Positions 12,034 to 24,500 of a stretch of DNA of 64,000 bases are shown piece by piece. This DNA comes from Ditylenchus dipsaci. Taxonomy: Eukaryota; Nematoda; Chromadorea; Rhabditida; Anguinidae. The DNA is taken from contig SADC01000920.1 in the NCBI GenBank assembly GCA_004194705.1, forward strand, positions 1 to 64,000, read 5' to 3'. The position numbers and the translations under genes are program-made. The notes below the pieces were generated by a model, which saw only the letters and a list, made by a program, of their open reading frames with translations, had not been told where the DNA came from and did not search any database. Within the stretch, counting starts at the first letter, position 1. Every line of letters starts with the position of its first letter.

Positions 12034-12326
12034 AGGGAGGGGCCGTTTCGTATTCGCGTTTCTCGTATTTGACAAAACTCGTATTCGCAGAATTTGAAGT
12101 TGTGTTCTTGGCGTTGTTATTTCGGCCAACTTTTGAAGTTCACTCTTCGGTAAGTTACCACTCATTTTGTAGCTTATCTTACTGGCTACAAAATGAGTGG
12201 TGACTAACCAAAAAGTAAACTTCGAGAATGGGCCAAAATAACAACGCCAAGAACACGAATTTAAATTTTGCGAATACGAGTTTTGTCAAATACGAGAAAC
12301 GCGAATACGAAACGGCCTCCTCCCCA
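12034..12326. mobile_element. Palindromic MITE with TGTAGC central hairpin
   Basis: The arms start GGGAGG..CCGTTTCGTATTCGCG and are inverted on the right. The centre (about 12150-12205) is a hairpin containing ACTCATTTTGTAGC / GCTACAAAATGAGT. A homologous centre sits inside a differently ended element at 55400-55638. Confidence 0.65.
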
Positions 12327-12327
12327 C

Positions 12328-12600
12328 AAGTACTATACCACGTTTTGGTCACTGGGACATTGCAAAAAGAACATATATGCATTTTATGATCAAGAGCATT
12401 TCTCGGAATCATGTCTAAGGTTAGTGAGTGCGCGCATCTCTAACTCTCAAGCCCCTGCGCCCCTTCGGGCGCAGGGGGCTTGAGAGTTAAAATTGGACAT
12501 TTTCGGGGGTTTTTACCCCATTTTCGTCACTGGAGCTGAGCAAAAAGAGCCTATATATGCATATTATGGTCAAGAGTACTTCTCGGAACTTCCTATAAAC
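12328..12600. repeat. Fragment of the foldback core
   Basis: It carries the half-core shared with the elements at 5551, 7685, 43530 and 53071: TTCTCGGAATCATGTCTAAGG, the GC-rich hairpin CCCCTGCGCCCC..GGGCGCAGGGG, and a second partial copy. It has no outer arms and abuts the palindrome to its left. Confidence 0.6.
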
Positions 12601-12624
12601 TTCCTATAAAAGCGATTTTTTTTC

Positions 12625-12880
12625 AAAAATCGAGTTTTTTTAATGATAAAACCTATTTTAATGGTTAAAATAGCCCCGCATTATTTTTTTTATTCGACAC
12701 AAAATGGACAGCTTCTTGGTCCTGTGAAAAAATATCATGCGATAGATTTATTGTTAACTTTAATTTTTTCTGTCTAAATAAGCTCAATATTCTCCGTTCT
12801 GTCAGCATCTGCCTAAAAAATTGTGTGAGGCCTTTTTAACCTTTAAAATAAGTTTTATTATTGAAAAAACTCGATTCTTG
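12625..12880. repeat. Inverted repeat
   Basis: TCGAGTTTTTTTAATGATAAAACC at the left is mirrored by ATAAGTTTTATTATTGAAAAAACTCG at the right. No coding content. Confidence 0.45.
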
Positions 12881-12959
12881 AGAAAAATTTTATTTTTGTG
12901 TTTCAACCCTTTTCGGTAAAAATACCTATTCCGAAATAATCGCTATTTTAATAAGTCTG

Positions 12960-13200
12960 CTGGCTCAATTATGCGTAGAATGGTGAATAATCGTCGTCGT
13001 CGTCGGTATATTTCAAGCCCGGAAGTGAGATTCCGGGAGCTCCCTCTGGACGGTGTAATCCCAGCAGGAAGGGCCCAGCCTAAGTGGACCAGTTGCCCGT
13101 ATTCCCGTGTGTGTACTAGGTCCAGCACCTTCACTTGTTCCACTGCGCACGCTTGCATTGCAATAGGAGGGACAGGAACCTCTATTGTTTACTGCAGAGG
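12960..13200. other. GC-rich island with ORFs on both strands
   Basis: Composition is clearly more GC-rich than the flanks. A + frame of 89 codons (12971-13240) and a - frame of 71 codons (12943-13158) overlap completely. Neither is recognised and both have odd composition. It could be a captured exon, a retrogene scrap or a structured RNA. No snRNA, SRP or 5S signature was seen. Confidence 0.3.
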
Positions 13201-15017
13201 TACTTCAAAAAACTTAAAAAGTGTATCCACAAAAATATAAAAGTTACGTTATTTCAGACATTTGACATAGGTTAAACTTTGAATCAGCCATATCTTGAGA
13301 TTCAACTTAAAAGTCGCAAACCTGTGACTCTAAACATACTAAGAATTGTCTTTTCTTTTGAATAAGACCAAAACTGAACATTGTGAAAATATTGAGGAGA
13401 GCAAGAAGTGACCTATCTTAGAGAAAATGGCTTTTAAATATCTTCGATTTCGTAGTTTTTTGAAATGTCGATTTTCCAAAAATTTTTGTCTCGGTTCGCA
13501 AAAAATGGAAATACCAGAAGATTCAGAATAAAAGATGCTACAAATAAGTATATCACGTTTAGCTATAAGTGCGTGACCCACTGTTGATGCTTCCTTGTTA
13601 GATACCGCCAAAAGACTAGTAAGACGTGTATTTTGACACAAAGGTTTGATCTTGTCTTGATTCTTTGCACTTTCCTAGTCTACGCTTTAGGCTTAGGCTT
13701 AGCGAAAAAATTGATTATAAATAAAAAACCACCCCATCCGCCACCTACCTAGGAGTGAACAAGTGCCCTCTTTTCTAGGTGGGTCAAAGCTGTCAAACTT
13801 CTTATACGCATCGCCTTAGGCCACAGGTTCGACCAGCACTAGTTATAAAACATCTTTTTCTCCTTTTATTTACAAGTTTAGTGTCAAAATGATCCTCACC
13901 CTCTTGGCTATCCAATAAAACTATCAGCACAGTTTTTTACGCTTACCGGAGCATGTAACCAGGCTGAAATAAGCCAAATTTCAGAAAATCGATGGTTTTC
14001 GGGGTTTTTATTTGACTGGTATTTTTGGCGGTATCGTCATTACAAAATAGGGATTTGCAAAATAGACAGTTTTCAAAATATAACGGCTTTTCAAATAGCG
14101 GATTTAAAAAATGACGGTTTTCAAAATAATGGTTTTCAAAATATAACGGTTTTCAAAATAGAGAATTTCAAAATAGCCGGTTTTCCTAATAGCAACTTTC
14201 AAATTACCAGACTGAAAAATGGCCACATTGATATCCGCGGGTTTTCACACTAAATTTGGGTGCATAGACGTTTACCCAAAAGGAAAGTTTTTTTCAAACA
14301 ACAGGGGGACCAAGGCAGATTTTCTTTTTTTTGATACTATGGAGGCCTTTTTCAACCTCGAAGATAGGTTAAATGATAAGGGGTTGATCTTTATTAGAAT
14401 AAACCACATTGGTTCTTATTAGAATCAATACGGTAAGTTAAAACAGACTCAAACATGTTTTCCCAATTACAAAAAATTAATAAAAATTTATTAAAATATG
14501 TTTGAGCCTGTCCTAAAATGCGTGTTTAAAATGTTTCTTTTATCGTATAAAAGAGAAAAAAATAGCTAAGGACTTGTTTTTGGATCACTTTTCAAAAATT
14601 TGGGGGTCGGGGAGTAAACGAAATAAGTACCAAAAAAATTCTATGTTAACTATTTTTTTCCGATGTTTCAGAAATTTGCCCTATTTTTTCGGAAATCGGA
14701 AAACGGAAGCAAAAGTGCCGGAAATCGGAAGACGGAAATTGGAATTCCCTCCAGCCCTGGCAAGGAGCTAACTGTAACTCACCGAACCTATCAGAAAATC
14801 CAATTAGCAAGAAGTGTGTTTTAATTTTTTTTATCGAATTTAGTCCTTTGAAAACAAGCCCGCTTCGAAACATAAATACCGTATTTTCTTCTAAAAATAA
14901 GGCAGCTAGCTTTCTCGTTAGAGAAAATACGGTTTTTTAAATAAATGTTCAACTCTTTGAATTTTAGTAATCACCTATTTCCTAATCTGAAATATAAACA
15001 GACTATTCTATATAGTA
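13201..15017. repeat. No gene; TTTTCAAAATA iterations
   Basis: No supportable gene. At 14040-14215 about ten diverged copies of a TTTTCAAAATA-type unit lie in tandem. A truncated MITE with ATTTTCTTCTAAAAATAAGG and GAGAAAATACGG ends lies at 14877-14938. The open frames at 13339-13641 (-), 14219-14422 and 14574-14771 have no coding character. Confidence 0.4.
13684..13700 (+). repeat. Short interstitial TTAGGC tract
   Basis: Two and a half units of TTAGGC, the nematode-type telomere repeat. A degenerate reverse-complement cluster with GCCTAAGGGTTAAGCCTAA lies at about 38213-38232. Too short to be more than suggestive. Confidence 0.3.
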
Positions 15018-15402
15018 AAAGGATAAAACTTTTTTCTGCCCGCTTTTGGATTATTTCTTTCCGCTTTTGTTAAAAAGTGCCCATTTTTGCTAAAAAGTGG
15101 CCGTATTTGTTGAAATCTGCATGTTTCTCAATACGCATTCCAGAATGGCCAAAAGGCCAAAATTATTGTTTTCGGGGGTTTACTAAAGGGGGAGTAAACT
15201 TTTCGAGAAAAATCGTTGAGCGGATCAGATTTCGGGTCTGGTGGGCTTAATCGCTCACAAAACTATTCTGAACCTCTCAAAACTACCATAAACGTGGAAC
15301 GCAGAAAAATAAAAAAGCGGCATATTTAAACAAATGGGGCACTTTGGAGCAAAAGCGGGCAGAAAAAAGCCAGAAGCGGGCAGAAAAAGTCTCGTCCTAT
15401 AA
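15018..15402. mobile_element. Foldback element, CTGCCCGCTTTTG arms
   Basis: The left arm GGATAAAACTTTTTTCTGCCCGC is mirrored by GCGGGCAGAAAAAGTCTCGTCC at the right. Near the ends a unit around AAGCGGGCAGAAAA / AAAGTGSCC is repeated. The middle shares TTTACTAAAGGGGGAG and CTTAATCGCTCA with the elements at 33420 and 59618. Confidence 0.6.
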
Positions 15403-16028
15403 CAAACTTACCATGTTAATTGGTGCTCAGTATAAGGGCTGCAAAGCTTGTAGGCTTACCAAATTACATGTTCACAATAACAGTATTGAATGCCTGACTG
15501 TCCTGCATTGAGTCAAATATATATTAAAGTGAACTCAGATTTTTGAACAAAATAATCTATTTAAAAACACCTACCATCTTTTTTCTATGTCTTTTTTAGT
15601 GACCTGACGACCTTCATTATTTAGCTGTTTACGTGGCTGGGATATAACCACATTTTTTGTCATATAACAAAATAGTTACTCAAGAATTCATATTTCTCAA
15701 AAGAAGATGTGGGGAAGGGGACTGTGAAATCAGGTTATGTAATATAGTTTGACTAAAATATCCAAAAGTTTGAGGATATTCAGTTTCAAAAAGTCTAAAA
15801 TTTCAGGACTGTGGGGTAAAAAAATATTCGCTAATTTGACCGACCTTTAGCATTCATTTTATTGGGTTGGATAGTAATTCCTTTTTGGCTGAACTCATTG
15901 AGGGTTTCCCAGTTTTGTATGGAATAATGCCTCTACACCTATTCAGAAGTTCCACAATAGAAATTTCGTCAAAATTAGCAGAGGTTAATAATTTAATAGG
16001 TTTCAGATTCTTAACTATTCATTATGAA
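15403..16028. other. No gene seen
   Basis: AT-rich with no recognisable feature. The 62-codon frame at 15867-16055 runs into the adjacent hAT element. Confidence 0.3.
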
Positions 16029-16835
16029 CATAGCTGCATGCTGTCCGAAAAATAGCGCCAGCGCCGGCAATTTTCAAAATTGAGCGCCAGCGCCCAAAAA
16101 AGAGCCAGCGCGGCGCCAGAGTACCCAAATTCAAAAAACCGCGCCAACGTCAGCGCTGGCGCGATTTTGCTGGCGCCGTAAAAAGCGCCGGCGCACTCAA
16201 AAAAATTCCTTACTCTTTGTGGAGTAAAGTCTGTCAAAGAATAAAGAATAAAACTGCTTGGAACGTTTGAAATAGTAATAGTAACCGATCAAACATCAGA
16301 TGCAATAGAAGAGCTTTTTGATGATGATGATGATGCCGAGGCCCAACAAATTGTTGACAAGTACCTTGAAATGCTCGTTCAAAAGTTGAAGGCCAGAAAA
16401 ATAGCCAAGTGTAGGCTTACCAAAAAAAATTGAAAAATAGCCAAGGGAATGAAAAAACAAAACGATGTTCTTGAAGGACTTATTGAATGAAACACGTATT
16501 GTTTATTATTCAAGTAACACCACTAGTAAATTTATACTTTTGAAGAAGTTTATAAATTAAAGAATTGGCATGAACTTGTTTTACAACAACGATGACTTAA
16601 TACAAAACAAAAAAGCGCCAGTTTAGCAATTCGTGAAATTTGCGCGCCGGTGCCAGCGCCGGTCTATTCACCATTTCACGCCAGCGCCGGCCTGGTCAGA
16701 GAAAATTTCGCGAGCGCCGGCGCCAGCGCCGGCCTAGTCAAAAAAAATTTGACGAGCGCCGTTTCAGCGCCGGAAAAAGCGCCGGGCGCCGTCGCTGGCG
16801 CTGCTAGCGCCGGCGCTGGTGCTTGTGCAGCTATG
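16029..16835. mobile_element. hAT-like element with GCGCCAGCGCCGGC arms
   Basis: Ends read CATAGCTGCA inward on both sides. The flanks ATTATGAA and ATTATAAA match in 7 of 8 positions, as expected for an old 8-bp target duplication. Both subterminal regions (16054-16200 and 16616-16820) are packed with repeats of GCGCCAGCGCCGGC, making them the most GC-rich DNA in the window. The interior holds a coding remnant at 16245-16433. Confidence 0.65.
16245..16433 (+). pseudogene. C-terminal protein remnant inside hAT-like element
   Basis: An open stretch without ATG encodes a coding-like peptide. A hydrophobic start is followed by DQTSDAIEELFDDDDDAEAQ, then QIVDKYLEMLVQKLKARKI, ending in TGA at 16431-16433. 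It sits in the centre of a deleted element, so it is most simply the tail of the lost transposase. I do not recognise a domain. Confidence 0.35.
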
Positions 16836-17176
16836 ATTATAAATACATTTTTTTAAAACCATAAAGAATTGCGGGAAGTAAAACCCCGAATAACCGCCAC
16901 TCAGAACCCCCCAAAAACCATCGAAATTCAGAAAATTTTGATTGATTTTCCTTAAAAATATCGAAATGAGAATTTGCGTGTCGTTCTAAAAAACTTGAAT
17001 GCTTTTTTAAATTGATTCTTCTCTGAGAAAATCAATCTAGGGATTTATAGAGGAGTAATTTTACTGCATTTCGGTACCAAGGACGTATGCAAAAAATGCA
17101 AATTTAGGGTGCAAATTTAGTGGGGGAACCAAAGCTAAATGTTAGAAATGCTGTTGTTGTTCAATAAAATTTTTGA

Positions 17177-17440
17177 TACCGTATATTCTCGATTAGAAGG
17201 CCCCTCTCTAATAATAGGCCCTCTCTAATAAAAGGCCCCTTGAGGACCTATATAGCAGCATAGAAAAAGAAATTCGCAAATCTGTTTTTCACGTTTTCTT
17301 AGTTAGCACGAGCTCACCTGATTCCACTTTTAAAATTTTAGTTGAGCACCCAAAAATCTCAAAATCGAAATATTTTTTTTCCGACTTTTTTAGGGTTGAA
17401 AAATAGAAGGCCCGGGCCTTCTAATAGAGAATATACGGTA
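17177..17440. mobile_element. MITE, TACCGTATATTCTC family
   Basis: Perfect ends TACCGTATATTCTC..TTAGAAGG and CCTTCTAATAGAGAATATACGGTA. A near-identical copy in the opposite orientation lies at 28781-29045, and more diverged relatives at 17494, 31303, 36783, 49040 and 55400. TA at each border suggests a TA-target, Tc1/mariner-like mover. Non-coding. Confidence 0.8.
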
Positions 17441-17493
17441 TAATTGTTTTTTGTAAAAATTTTCGTCCACACTTTGTTTAAAAAAAGCGCACT

Positions 17494-17743
17494 TACCGTA
17501 TTCTCTCTATTAGTTCCACACTCTCTATTAAACCCACACCCCCAACTTTGAGGACCTGTATCTCAGCTCAGAGAAAAATTTAACGAAGCTGTTTATTGCA
17601 TTTTCTTAACTCCACGAGCTTTACTGATTCTGCTTTTTAGATTTTGAATTTCACCAAAATCTCGAGATCGATCCCAAATTTTTCCGATTTTCGGACGATT
17701 GAAAAATAATCCCACATGTGGAACTAATGGAGAGAATACGGTA
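17494..17743. mobile_element. MITE, TACCGTAT family
   Basis: Ends TACCGTATTCTCTCTATTAG and its inverse GGAGAGAATACGGTA. A further partial inverted copy of the interior follows at about 17765-17925. Confidence 0.7.
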
Positions 17744-17925
17744 TTTTTCAAACCCCGAAATCTGCAAAAAATTTTGGGTCAATCTCGAAAATTTCGGGTG
17801 CTCAACCAAAATATAAATAGTGGAATCGGTACAGCTCGTGGGAGTTAAGAAAACCGAAACAGCTTTAGAGAAAATTTCTCTGAGCTGAGATGTAGGCCTT
17901 AAAGTAGAGGGTGTGCGCTTATTAG

Positions 17926-19135
17926 AGCATGCGCGCTTGTTCGAGGAATATGCGTCTTCTTTTGACAAGACTTGTTAGACAACCTAATAATTAGCTTTCG
18001 AAAAATCTGAAGTATGAGGCTGATAAAATTTCGCAACATTTGAAATATGTTTGAAACTGTTTAATTGCATCGTCCGCATAATGTCCAATAGCTCTCTGAT
18101 CTGAATTAATAGGACTTCATGAGTTTCTTTGCAATCCACACCCTAAAACTTTGTAAACTATTTTTTAAGTTGGTCCACTTGTTTTCACCTTTTTGTGATT
18201 GTCAACAACCAAGTTAGATCATAAACAAGAGGCATGCAGCAGGCAGCAGGTAGTAGTATGGAAGTATCATAAAAGAAGAGCAAGAGAGAGTATTGCCAAC
18301 TGGATTAGGCTGGATTACACTTTTGTGGCCGGGCCAAATCAACTATGAAAGAATTACAAATGCAAATCGTCTCCATTTTTGAAATGTGGAATTTTGCTTG
18401 GAATATTCCTACTACTGACTTTGCTGATTCACATTTTCCTTCTTGTTCTTTTTTGATATTTCTTTTGTATGAGTGTGTCTGAGCAAAAATTCCAGGCAAA
18501 TAGGTTATGGAACAATGTTAATATAACTTCTCTTTCCTGGCTTTCATTGATTTTGCAAATCTTCTTGGTGTCTTCAGCCATATATTTTACATTTATGCCT
18601 GAAATAACCTAGATTTCGCTATGCGCACTACTTTTGTTTCCGACAAGCCGGCACAAAAAGCACGCATTTGTATCAAACATTTTTGTCAAATTTTTTTCGT
18701 TTATTGTAAAACAATTCGAATTTACTCATTATATATTTTTTCACCACTTCGAAAATATATTGTTTCACATCGAAAATTCTATCCTACATTATTCCAATAC
18801 TTTCATTTTTCAATGCATGCAAAAATTGATTTATAAAACGCTGAGCATCGATCTGCTGGTATTAATACTATACCGAAATTAGATATGGGTTCCGATATAT
18901 GCTTTTTTCTGAGCTTTAATCAACTCTATAACTTCTGAGGTTTGACTTTAAACGCTTCATGTTCGAAACTCAAAGCTCAATAGGTGCTCGATAAAATGGG
19001 CTTTTTTGACAAGAGTGCTCTACTTTGAATATTTTGACATCCGCCTGGTCCCTGGGTCGGATTGAATAACCCACATAGCCTGGGTCAAATTATAGACAAA
19101 TATGTAATTTCTAATACTATTTTTAGGACGAATTA
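17926..19135. other. No gene seen
   Basis: Relatively repeat-poor AT-rich DNA. No exon with convincing codon use was found; overlapping frames near 18621-18882 lack coding character. Confidence 0.35.
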
Positions 19136-19143
19136 GTGAAAAA

Positions 19144-19383
19144 CAGTGTACGGTCAGTTCACCCCATGATCAGTTCGCCCGGTCAGTTCGCGCCACGATC
19201 AGTTCGCCCCGTTTTTGCATATGTTAGGACGGACTCAAACATGTCCCTGTACTACAAAAAAAGTTAAAAAATAAGTTTGGGTTTGTTTTTTGTGACATAA
19301 TGGTCATTTAAAAAACAGGGCGAACTGATCTCGGGGCGAACTGACCGGGTCGAACTGATCGTTGGGCGAACTGACCTGTTTCC
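19144..19383. mobile_element. hAT-like foldback, CAGTTCGCCC repeats
   Basis: Flanks GTGAAAAA and GTGAAATA match in 7 of 8 bases. The left end begins CAGTG. Both arms consist of repeated GATCAGTTCGCCC / GGTCAGTTCGCCC in opposite orientations. Non-coding. Confidence 0.6.
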
Positions 19384-20099
19384 GTGAAATACAACTGACA
19401 AAAATGTTTGAAAATTGAAGAAACAAGGGCTACCAGTGGGCGGGAACGAACACGTTCCACGCGCACTGTTCCTTAAATGGGACAAATCAATGGCGAACTG
19501 TCTCATGTTGGACACCCAAATACGGCAAACCAACATGCCCTCGGTTAGATCTTAGTCAAATGTGTATTCAAATTAAAAACAGAGTAAAACAAGGCATTTT
19601 CCTGCGTGATTTTTTTTAGTCTCCTGACTCTGTTTTTATATGTTCGCAAACAAAATATTACAATTTCATATAAAAAACTAAGCAGGCCTTCCAAGACGGC
19701 ATTGTCCGAATTTGTCGTTAAATTCTTATGGTTCAATAGGCTACAAAGTAAGATGATAATTCGCTAATATAGTGAATTAATCCACTTCCGACTAAGTTCG
19801 AGTCGCGACACGCGTAAGGACACCATACACACTTTTGGTTTCAAATTTATTCAATAACTGGAAAAGCTTTCTGTGGGTTGTCTTAAAACTATGCATTTTT
19901 CATAGATTCAAACATGCGACTTAAATATGTACAAAACAAAAAAGTTTAGGCGCTATTTTTTCCCCGAAGGATTGAACCATAAGGCTGCGAATTGCCTTCT
20001 ATAAAAATCACTGGCAGGGTATATTCCAGTTGCTTTATGGGAAAGATATATCCAGCAGCGTCGAGCTTTTCAAAAAAGAAAGTCATTTGGTATTATACG
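19384..20099. other. No gene seen
   Basis: AT-rich; the short - frames at 19264-19736 are not coding-like. Confidence 0.3.
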
Positions 20100-20448
20100 G
20101 GGTTAGCCAGACTTGCGGACATCATTTTGCTGACGCAACATTTGCGGACGAACGTTTGTGGACCGACTTTTGTGGATCAGTACATGCGAACGAAAATCTT
20201 CGGATGCAATATGACTGCGACTGAGTGACTGCGATTGAGGTCTTGGAAATCTTGCAGAATGAGAGAGATCTTGTTATATATATCGTCGGCGAATGTTCGT
20301 CCGCAAATCTTCGTCCGTAAATCTTGCGTCCGCAAAAATTGATCTGCAAAATTTGAGGCGCAAAACCTTGTCCACAAAGTTCCGTTCGCAAAAATCACGT
20401 CCGGAAACACGCATCCCCAAAATATTGTCCGCAAGTTTGGCCAACCCA
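20100..20448. mobile_element. Foldback element, GTCCGCAAA repeats
   Basis: The left end GGTTAGCCAGACTTGCGGAC is mirrored by GTCCGCAAGTTTGGCCAACC. Both arms are iterations of a TTTGCGGACGAA-type unit. The overlapping 64-90 codon frames on both strands come from this repetition and are not genes. Confidence 0.65.
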
Positions 20449-20744
20449 TTTTACGAGTAGCTTTATGCCGACACCAGGCATTTTTTTTGATAAAGCATAT
20501 AATCCTGTTGCAATACCGCTAAATGTTAATAAATCGTGTAATTTCACGTGTCCAAACACATGTCTTTAGATTTTACTGTGCATTGCTAATTATATCATTC
20601 TGATAATTGCTGCCGCCATATCCTGTGCCGGCTTTTTCGTGTGGAGTTGGAATTTTGACCTTACTAGCGAATATCAAACCCCTTCCGCAACGTTTTTCGT
20701 GCCCCAGAACCCGGACAAAGTGCGTAAACCATTTTTACTCACAA

Positions 20745-21178
20745 CCCTTGGCTCATTTATAAACGTTGTCGTTGTCGTTGGAAAAAATGTTTTATAAAGG
20801 CACTTTTATGCCAACGACAACGCCAACGACGACGCCAACGACAACGACGACCTATTTATAAAAAATCCAACGACAACGCCAACGACAACGAAAATTTTTC
20901 TTTCAAATCAGACAAATTTCGCATTTTAAGTCAGAATTTTAAGGATTAACTATATTCTCCACACGTTTTCACTCGAAAGCTCGACTAAAAATGCGAAATT
21001 TGTCCAATTTTGAATAAAAAATTTCGTTGTCCTTGGCGTCGTCGTTGGCGTTGTCGTTGGATTTTTATAAATAGGTCGTCGTTGTCGTCGTCATTGGCGA
21101 AAAAAAGGGTTTTATAAAAAAAATATTCCAACGACAACGACGACGACAACGACAACGTTTATAAATGAGCCATAAGGG
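20745..21178. mobile_element. Foldback element built of CAACGA iterations
   Basis: Ends CCCTTGGCTCATTTATAAACG and CGTTTATAAATGAGCC..AAGGG. Each arm contains two blocks of (CAACGA)n / (TCGTTG)n, so the arms are effectively microsatellites in inverted orientation. Non-coding. Confidence 0.65.
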
Positions 21179-21373
21179 CTAATCCTAAATTTTTTGTGGG
21201 TGGGCACAGTAATTTTAGGAGAGGTCATATTTTAGGGGGTGAAGGCGGATTTTCGGTAGTAGCGGCCAAATCTCCAACTTCACTGTCAAAAATGAAACCG
21301 AAAGTGTTTGAAGTTAGAAAACTTTTGTCAGAGCAAAAAAAATCATTGATTTATCTAAGAAACCTTATTGTCA

Positions 21374-21475
21374 GAAAACGTGGCAGATTTTCACAAAACG
21401 TGGCACATTTTCCTAAAACGTGGCACATTTTCACAAAAACGTGGCACTTTTTCTCCAGAACGTGGCATTTTTACG
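21374..21475. repeat. Tandem repeat, about 20-bp unit, five copies
   Basis: About five imperfect copies of AAAACGTGGCACATTTTCAC. They create a spurious open frame at 21196-21492. Confidence 0.7.
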
Positions 21476-21586
21476 TATCGTCCATTTTTTAAATTGATTA
21501 GCATCAAAGGATTATAAACTTTACTTGAAATTTCATCATGAATTTTGCAAAACTTTCTTTTTTTAATCAAACAAACCTTTTTGCAG

Positions 21587-24500
21587 ATTTCCACGCCTTT
21601 ATTTCCACCAATATTTCTATAGCAATGAAGGATCAGTTGGCCACCCTGTTGATCACATTCTCTGACTTCGATGATCCAGTGAGTTAAATATATTATTAGA
21701 CTCCCAAAGAAATCAAGTTTTTTGTGCTGCTAGAACAACATGAAACAGATAAAAGCAATAAAAGTGCTGATTTTATCAGCAAAGCAGGAGCGATTTTTGA
21801 TGTGGTCTTGTTAACTAGTTGAATTAGTAGTGCTAGTATTATTGCAGGTAAAGCAAACAACCCTAGCGCACACCTTTGCTAGCTCTAACCCCAGCCATTA
21901 CCCTCAACACAGGAGGGTTGTCCAGTCTATTGACCACTCGAAAAACAGCCATCAACAAATAACTACAGGTGGGTTTGTGGTCTAAACCTTTCAAATTTGT
22001 GTCTTGTGACTGTTTTGTCATTAATTAATGTGGTTGTACAGTCAACTCCCGATTTAGTGTACACCGGATTTAGTGTGCACCTCGGTTTAGTGTACACCTG
22101 GATTCAATCATTTTGGACGGCGGTTAATTGAAATGACTAGAATGAACCCTCGATTTAGTGTACACTCGATTTAGTGTACACCTGGAGCCGGTCCCCAGGG
22201 TGTACACTAAATAGGGAGTTGACTGTATAGAAAACAGAAGATAGATAACTAGGTATAAAAAATGATTATGCTGCTAAAAAGCTTTAGACTAGCTTGTTAT
22301 TCACGTATTTTTTTCGGCAGGGGAGGATTGCGCCATACTAAAATTGTGTCTTTCAATTTTTTTTGTAATTAAATCTTGTGGCTTTGTAGGGAAAACATCT
22401 AGATGGTTGAAATTTGTTAAAAAATTCTACGCTCATAAATAGATTCAGACTAGCTTACTATCCATGCATTCATTCCCGATAGACGGTAATTAAATTTTGA
22501 CGGTTCAGCGAGATAGTGCCGACCTGTGAAAAGATAGGCTGAAAACAAATTAGCCAAATGATTTTGTTATGGGGCAGCCAATATAGAAATCCTCCACGAC
22601 TTTCAAATAGTTTGCGATTTCTAAAGTTCCGTGGTACTACTTGCTGATGGCTTACGAATAGCAAGAAAAGCGTTGTGTGGACTTCGAATTTCCATTGTTT
22701 TGAAACCCATCAAAAAATGGTTTTGTTTCTTTGCTGTGTTTTTGTTCCTGTATACCCCGCACGTTTCCTTCTAAAGGGAGGTTAGATATTTTTTCTGAAA
22801 AAAGGGTACTGCGCTTCAAACTAAGACAAGCATTGGCGGAATATTAGGCGTCTTTTTTTCAAAAGAACATTTCCTGGCATCGTATTCTTTCTACATATTT
22901 GATTGAAGGTTTAACATTCATTTTGTAGCTGAGATCTTTGGCTGCAAACTTAAATATAAGCAAAAGGTCAGAAAAAGTTAAAAAGAAAAACGCAATGCCA
23001 CAAAAGGCCCTTTCAAGAAATACACACAGTTGCCGCACAAAATAAAGCCGACTTTGGAGAAAGTCAGCTAAAAAAACCTGAGAGGCTTTCATATTGGATG
23101 GTGACAGTCTTAGACGTCCACAGACCCACATACTTTCATGAAATGAAAACACTTGTTTGAAAATACTTGCTGATGGCTTACATTCATTGACAAAGTGTTA
23201 GGAGAGATAAATTGTTAGCTGAAAGCTCAATTTTTTTGGTTTTCACCGGTCAGCTGAAGTCCTTGACAAACATTTCCAATTTTTACTAAAACAATTTTTA
23301 AATTCACCATGTGCACTCCTATAATGGGGCAGTCAAATAAACGTCTTTTTTAGCAATTGTATACTTTTTATATGACAATTGTTTTCTGATCACCTGCACT
23401 ACTTATCAGAATTTGAGAACATGTTACTGGTACGAACTACCAGAAAAATAACATGGACACGGTTTGTACGACTGAAAAATTCAATTATGATGCGTTTAAG
23501 TCGTAGAATTTGATCTCCTTCACCTTGATGCCTAGGGGATAACCTTGCTAACTACCTTCCATACGGTTGAATGGAATGCGAATTAGAGACCAACTCATAA
23601 AATTTTCAGATTCTAAAACAAAAATCATGCAGAAAAATTGTCAAAAACTACTTACCGTCATTCTTCTGGCTATGGCGGTCATCTAACCTCTGGTTTGATG
23701 TTTGTTTTGTGAGTGGGAATTGTCATATCTCGTCATCCTCATATCAAGCAGCCACTATTGTTGACTTCCCTTTTCTCCATCCCTGCTACTACTACTCCTC
23801 ATAATCGTTATTGTTGTGTTGTTTTGTATTTTCCTATTTTCCAAAGCGAAAAATATGGAAAAGAAAGAGGAAATCGCCACAGTTTTTCCTTGTGCACCAC
23901 TCTCTAACTCCTGTGACTAGCAGAAGTTGGCTGCTGCACCAGCAGGCAATATTCCTTCACTCATCCTTGACTTATTTTTTTGTTTGCTTTTGCCTTTTTT
24001 CCAGTTGTTTTTGAATTTTTGTTTGCTTGAAGTATGATTGACTATCACTATGGTTCACAAAGGACGATTCCTCACTGTTAATTTTTTGAAAGGTTGATTT
24101 TTGCAATTTTTGTCGAATAGACTTTTACTTCCATATCTCTTTTTGAGAAAAAAAAATAAAATATTTTTTCCGTTTCTTCAGTCTATCGAAAATATTTTGA
24201 TACAGTCGAGTCTCGATATAACGCAGGGATGATATTTGTCCTCATTTATAAAAATTCTCCCTATTTTAAGACTTCAAATCTTATTTTTTTTAAGATATTA
24301 CGTCAAAATATTATTTTTTGGCACAAAAAGGGCAATCAGCATTGGATAAAATATCTTTTTTCTTCAAAATAGCTTAAAATGTCTTTATTTTATAAATTTA
24401 GAGATAACGAACCTGATAGACCACGACTCCTTGAGACCGGGAGAAGGTAGCGTTATATTAGCGTCGCAGTCAAAACTCGGTACAAAGCACCTTGATAAAA

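Noticed and set aside
12943..13240. Overlapping ORFs on both strands in the GC-rich island
   Set aside because: Neither shows a recognisable domain or splice context; kept only as a compositional island.
21196..21492. Plus-strand frame of 98 codons
   Set aside because: Created largely by the 20-bp tandem repeat at 21374-21475.
22859..23152. Minus-strand frame of 97 codons
   Set aside because: Within intron-like DNA, no codon bias, no splice or promoter context.
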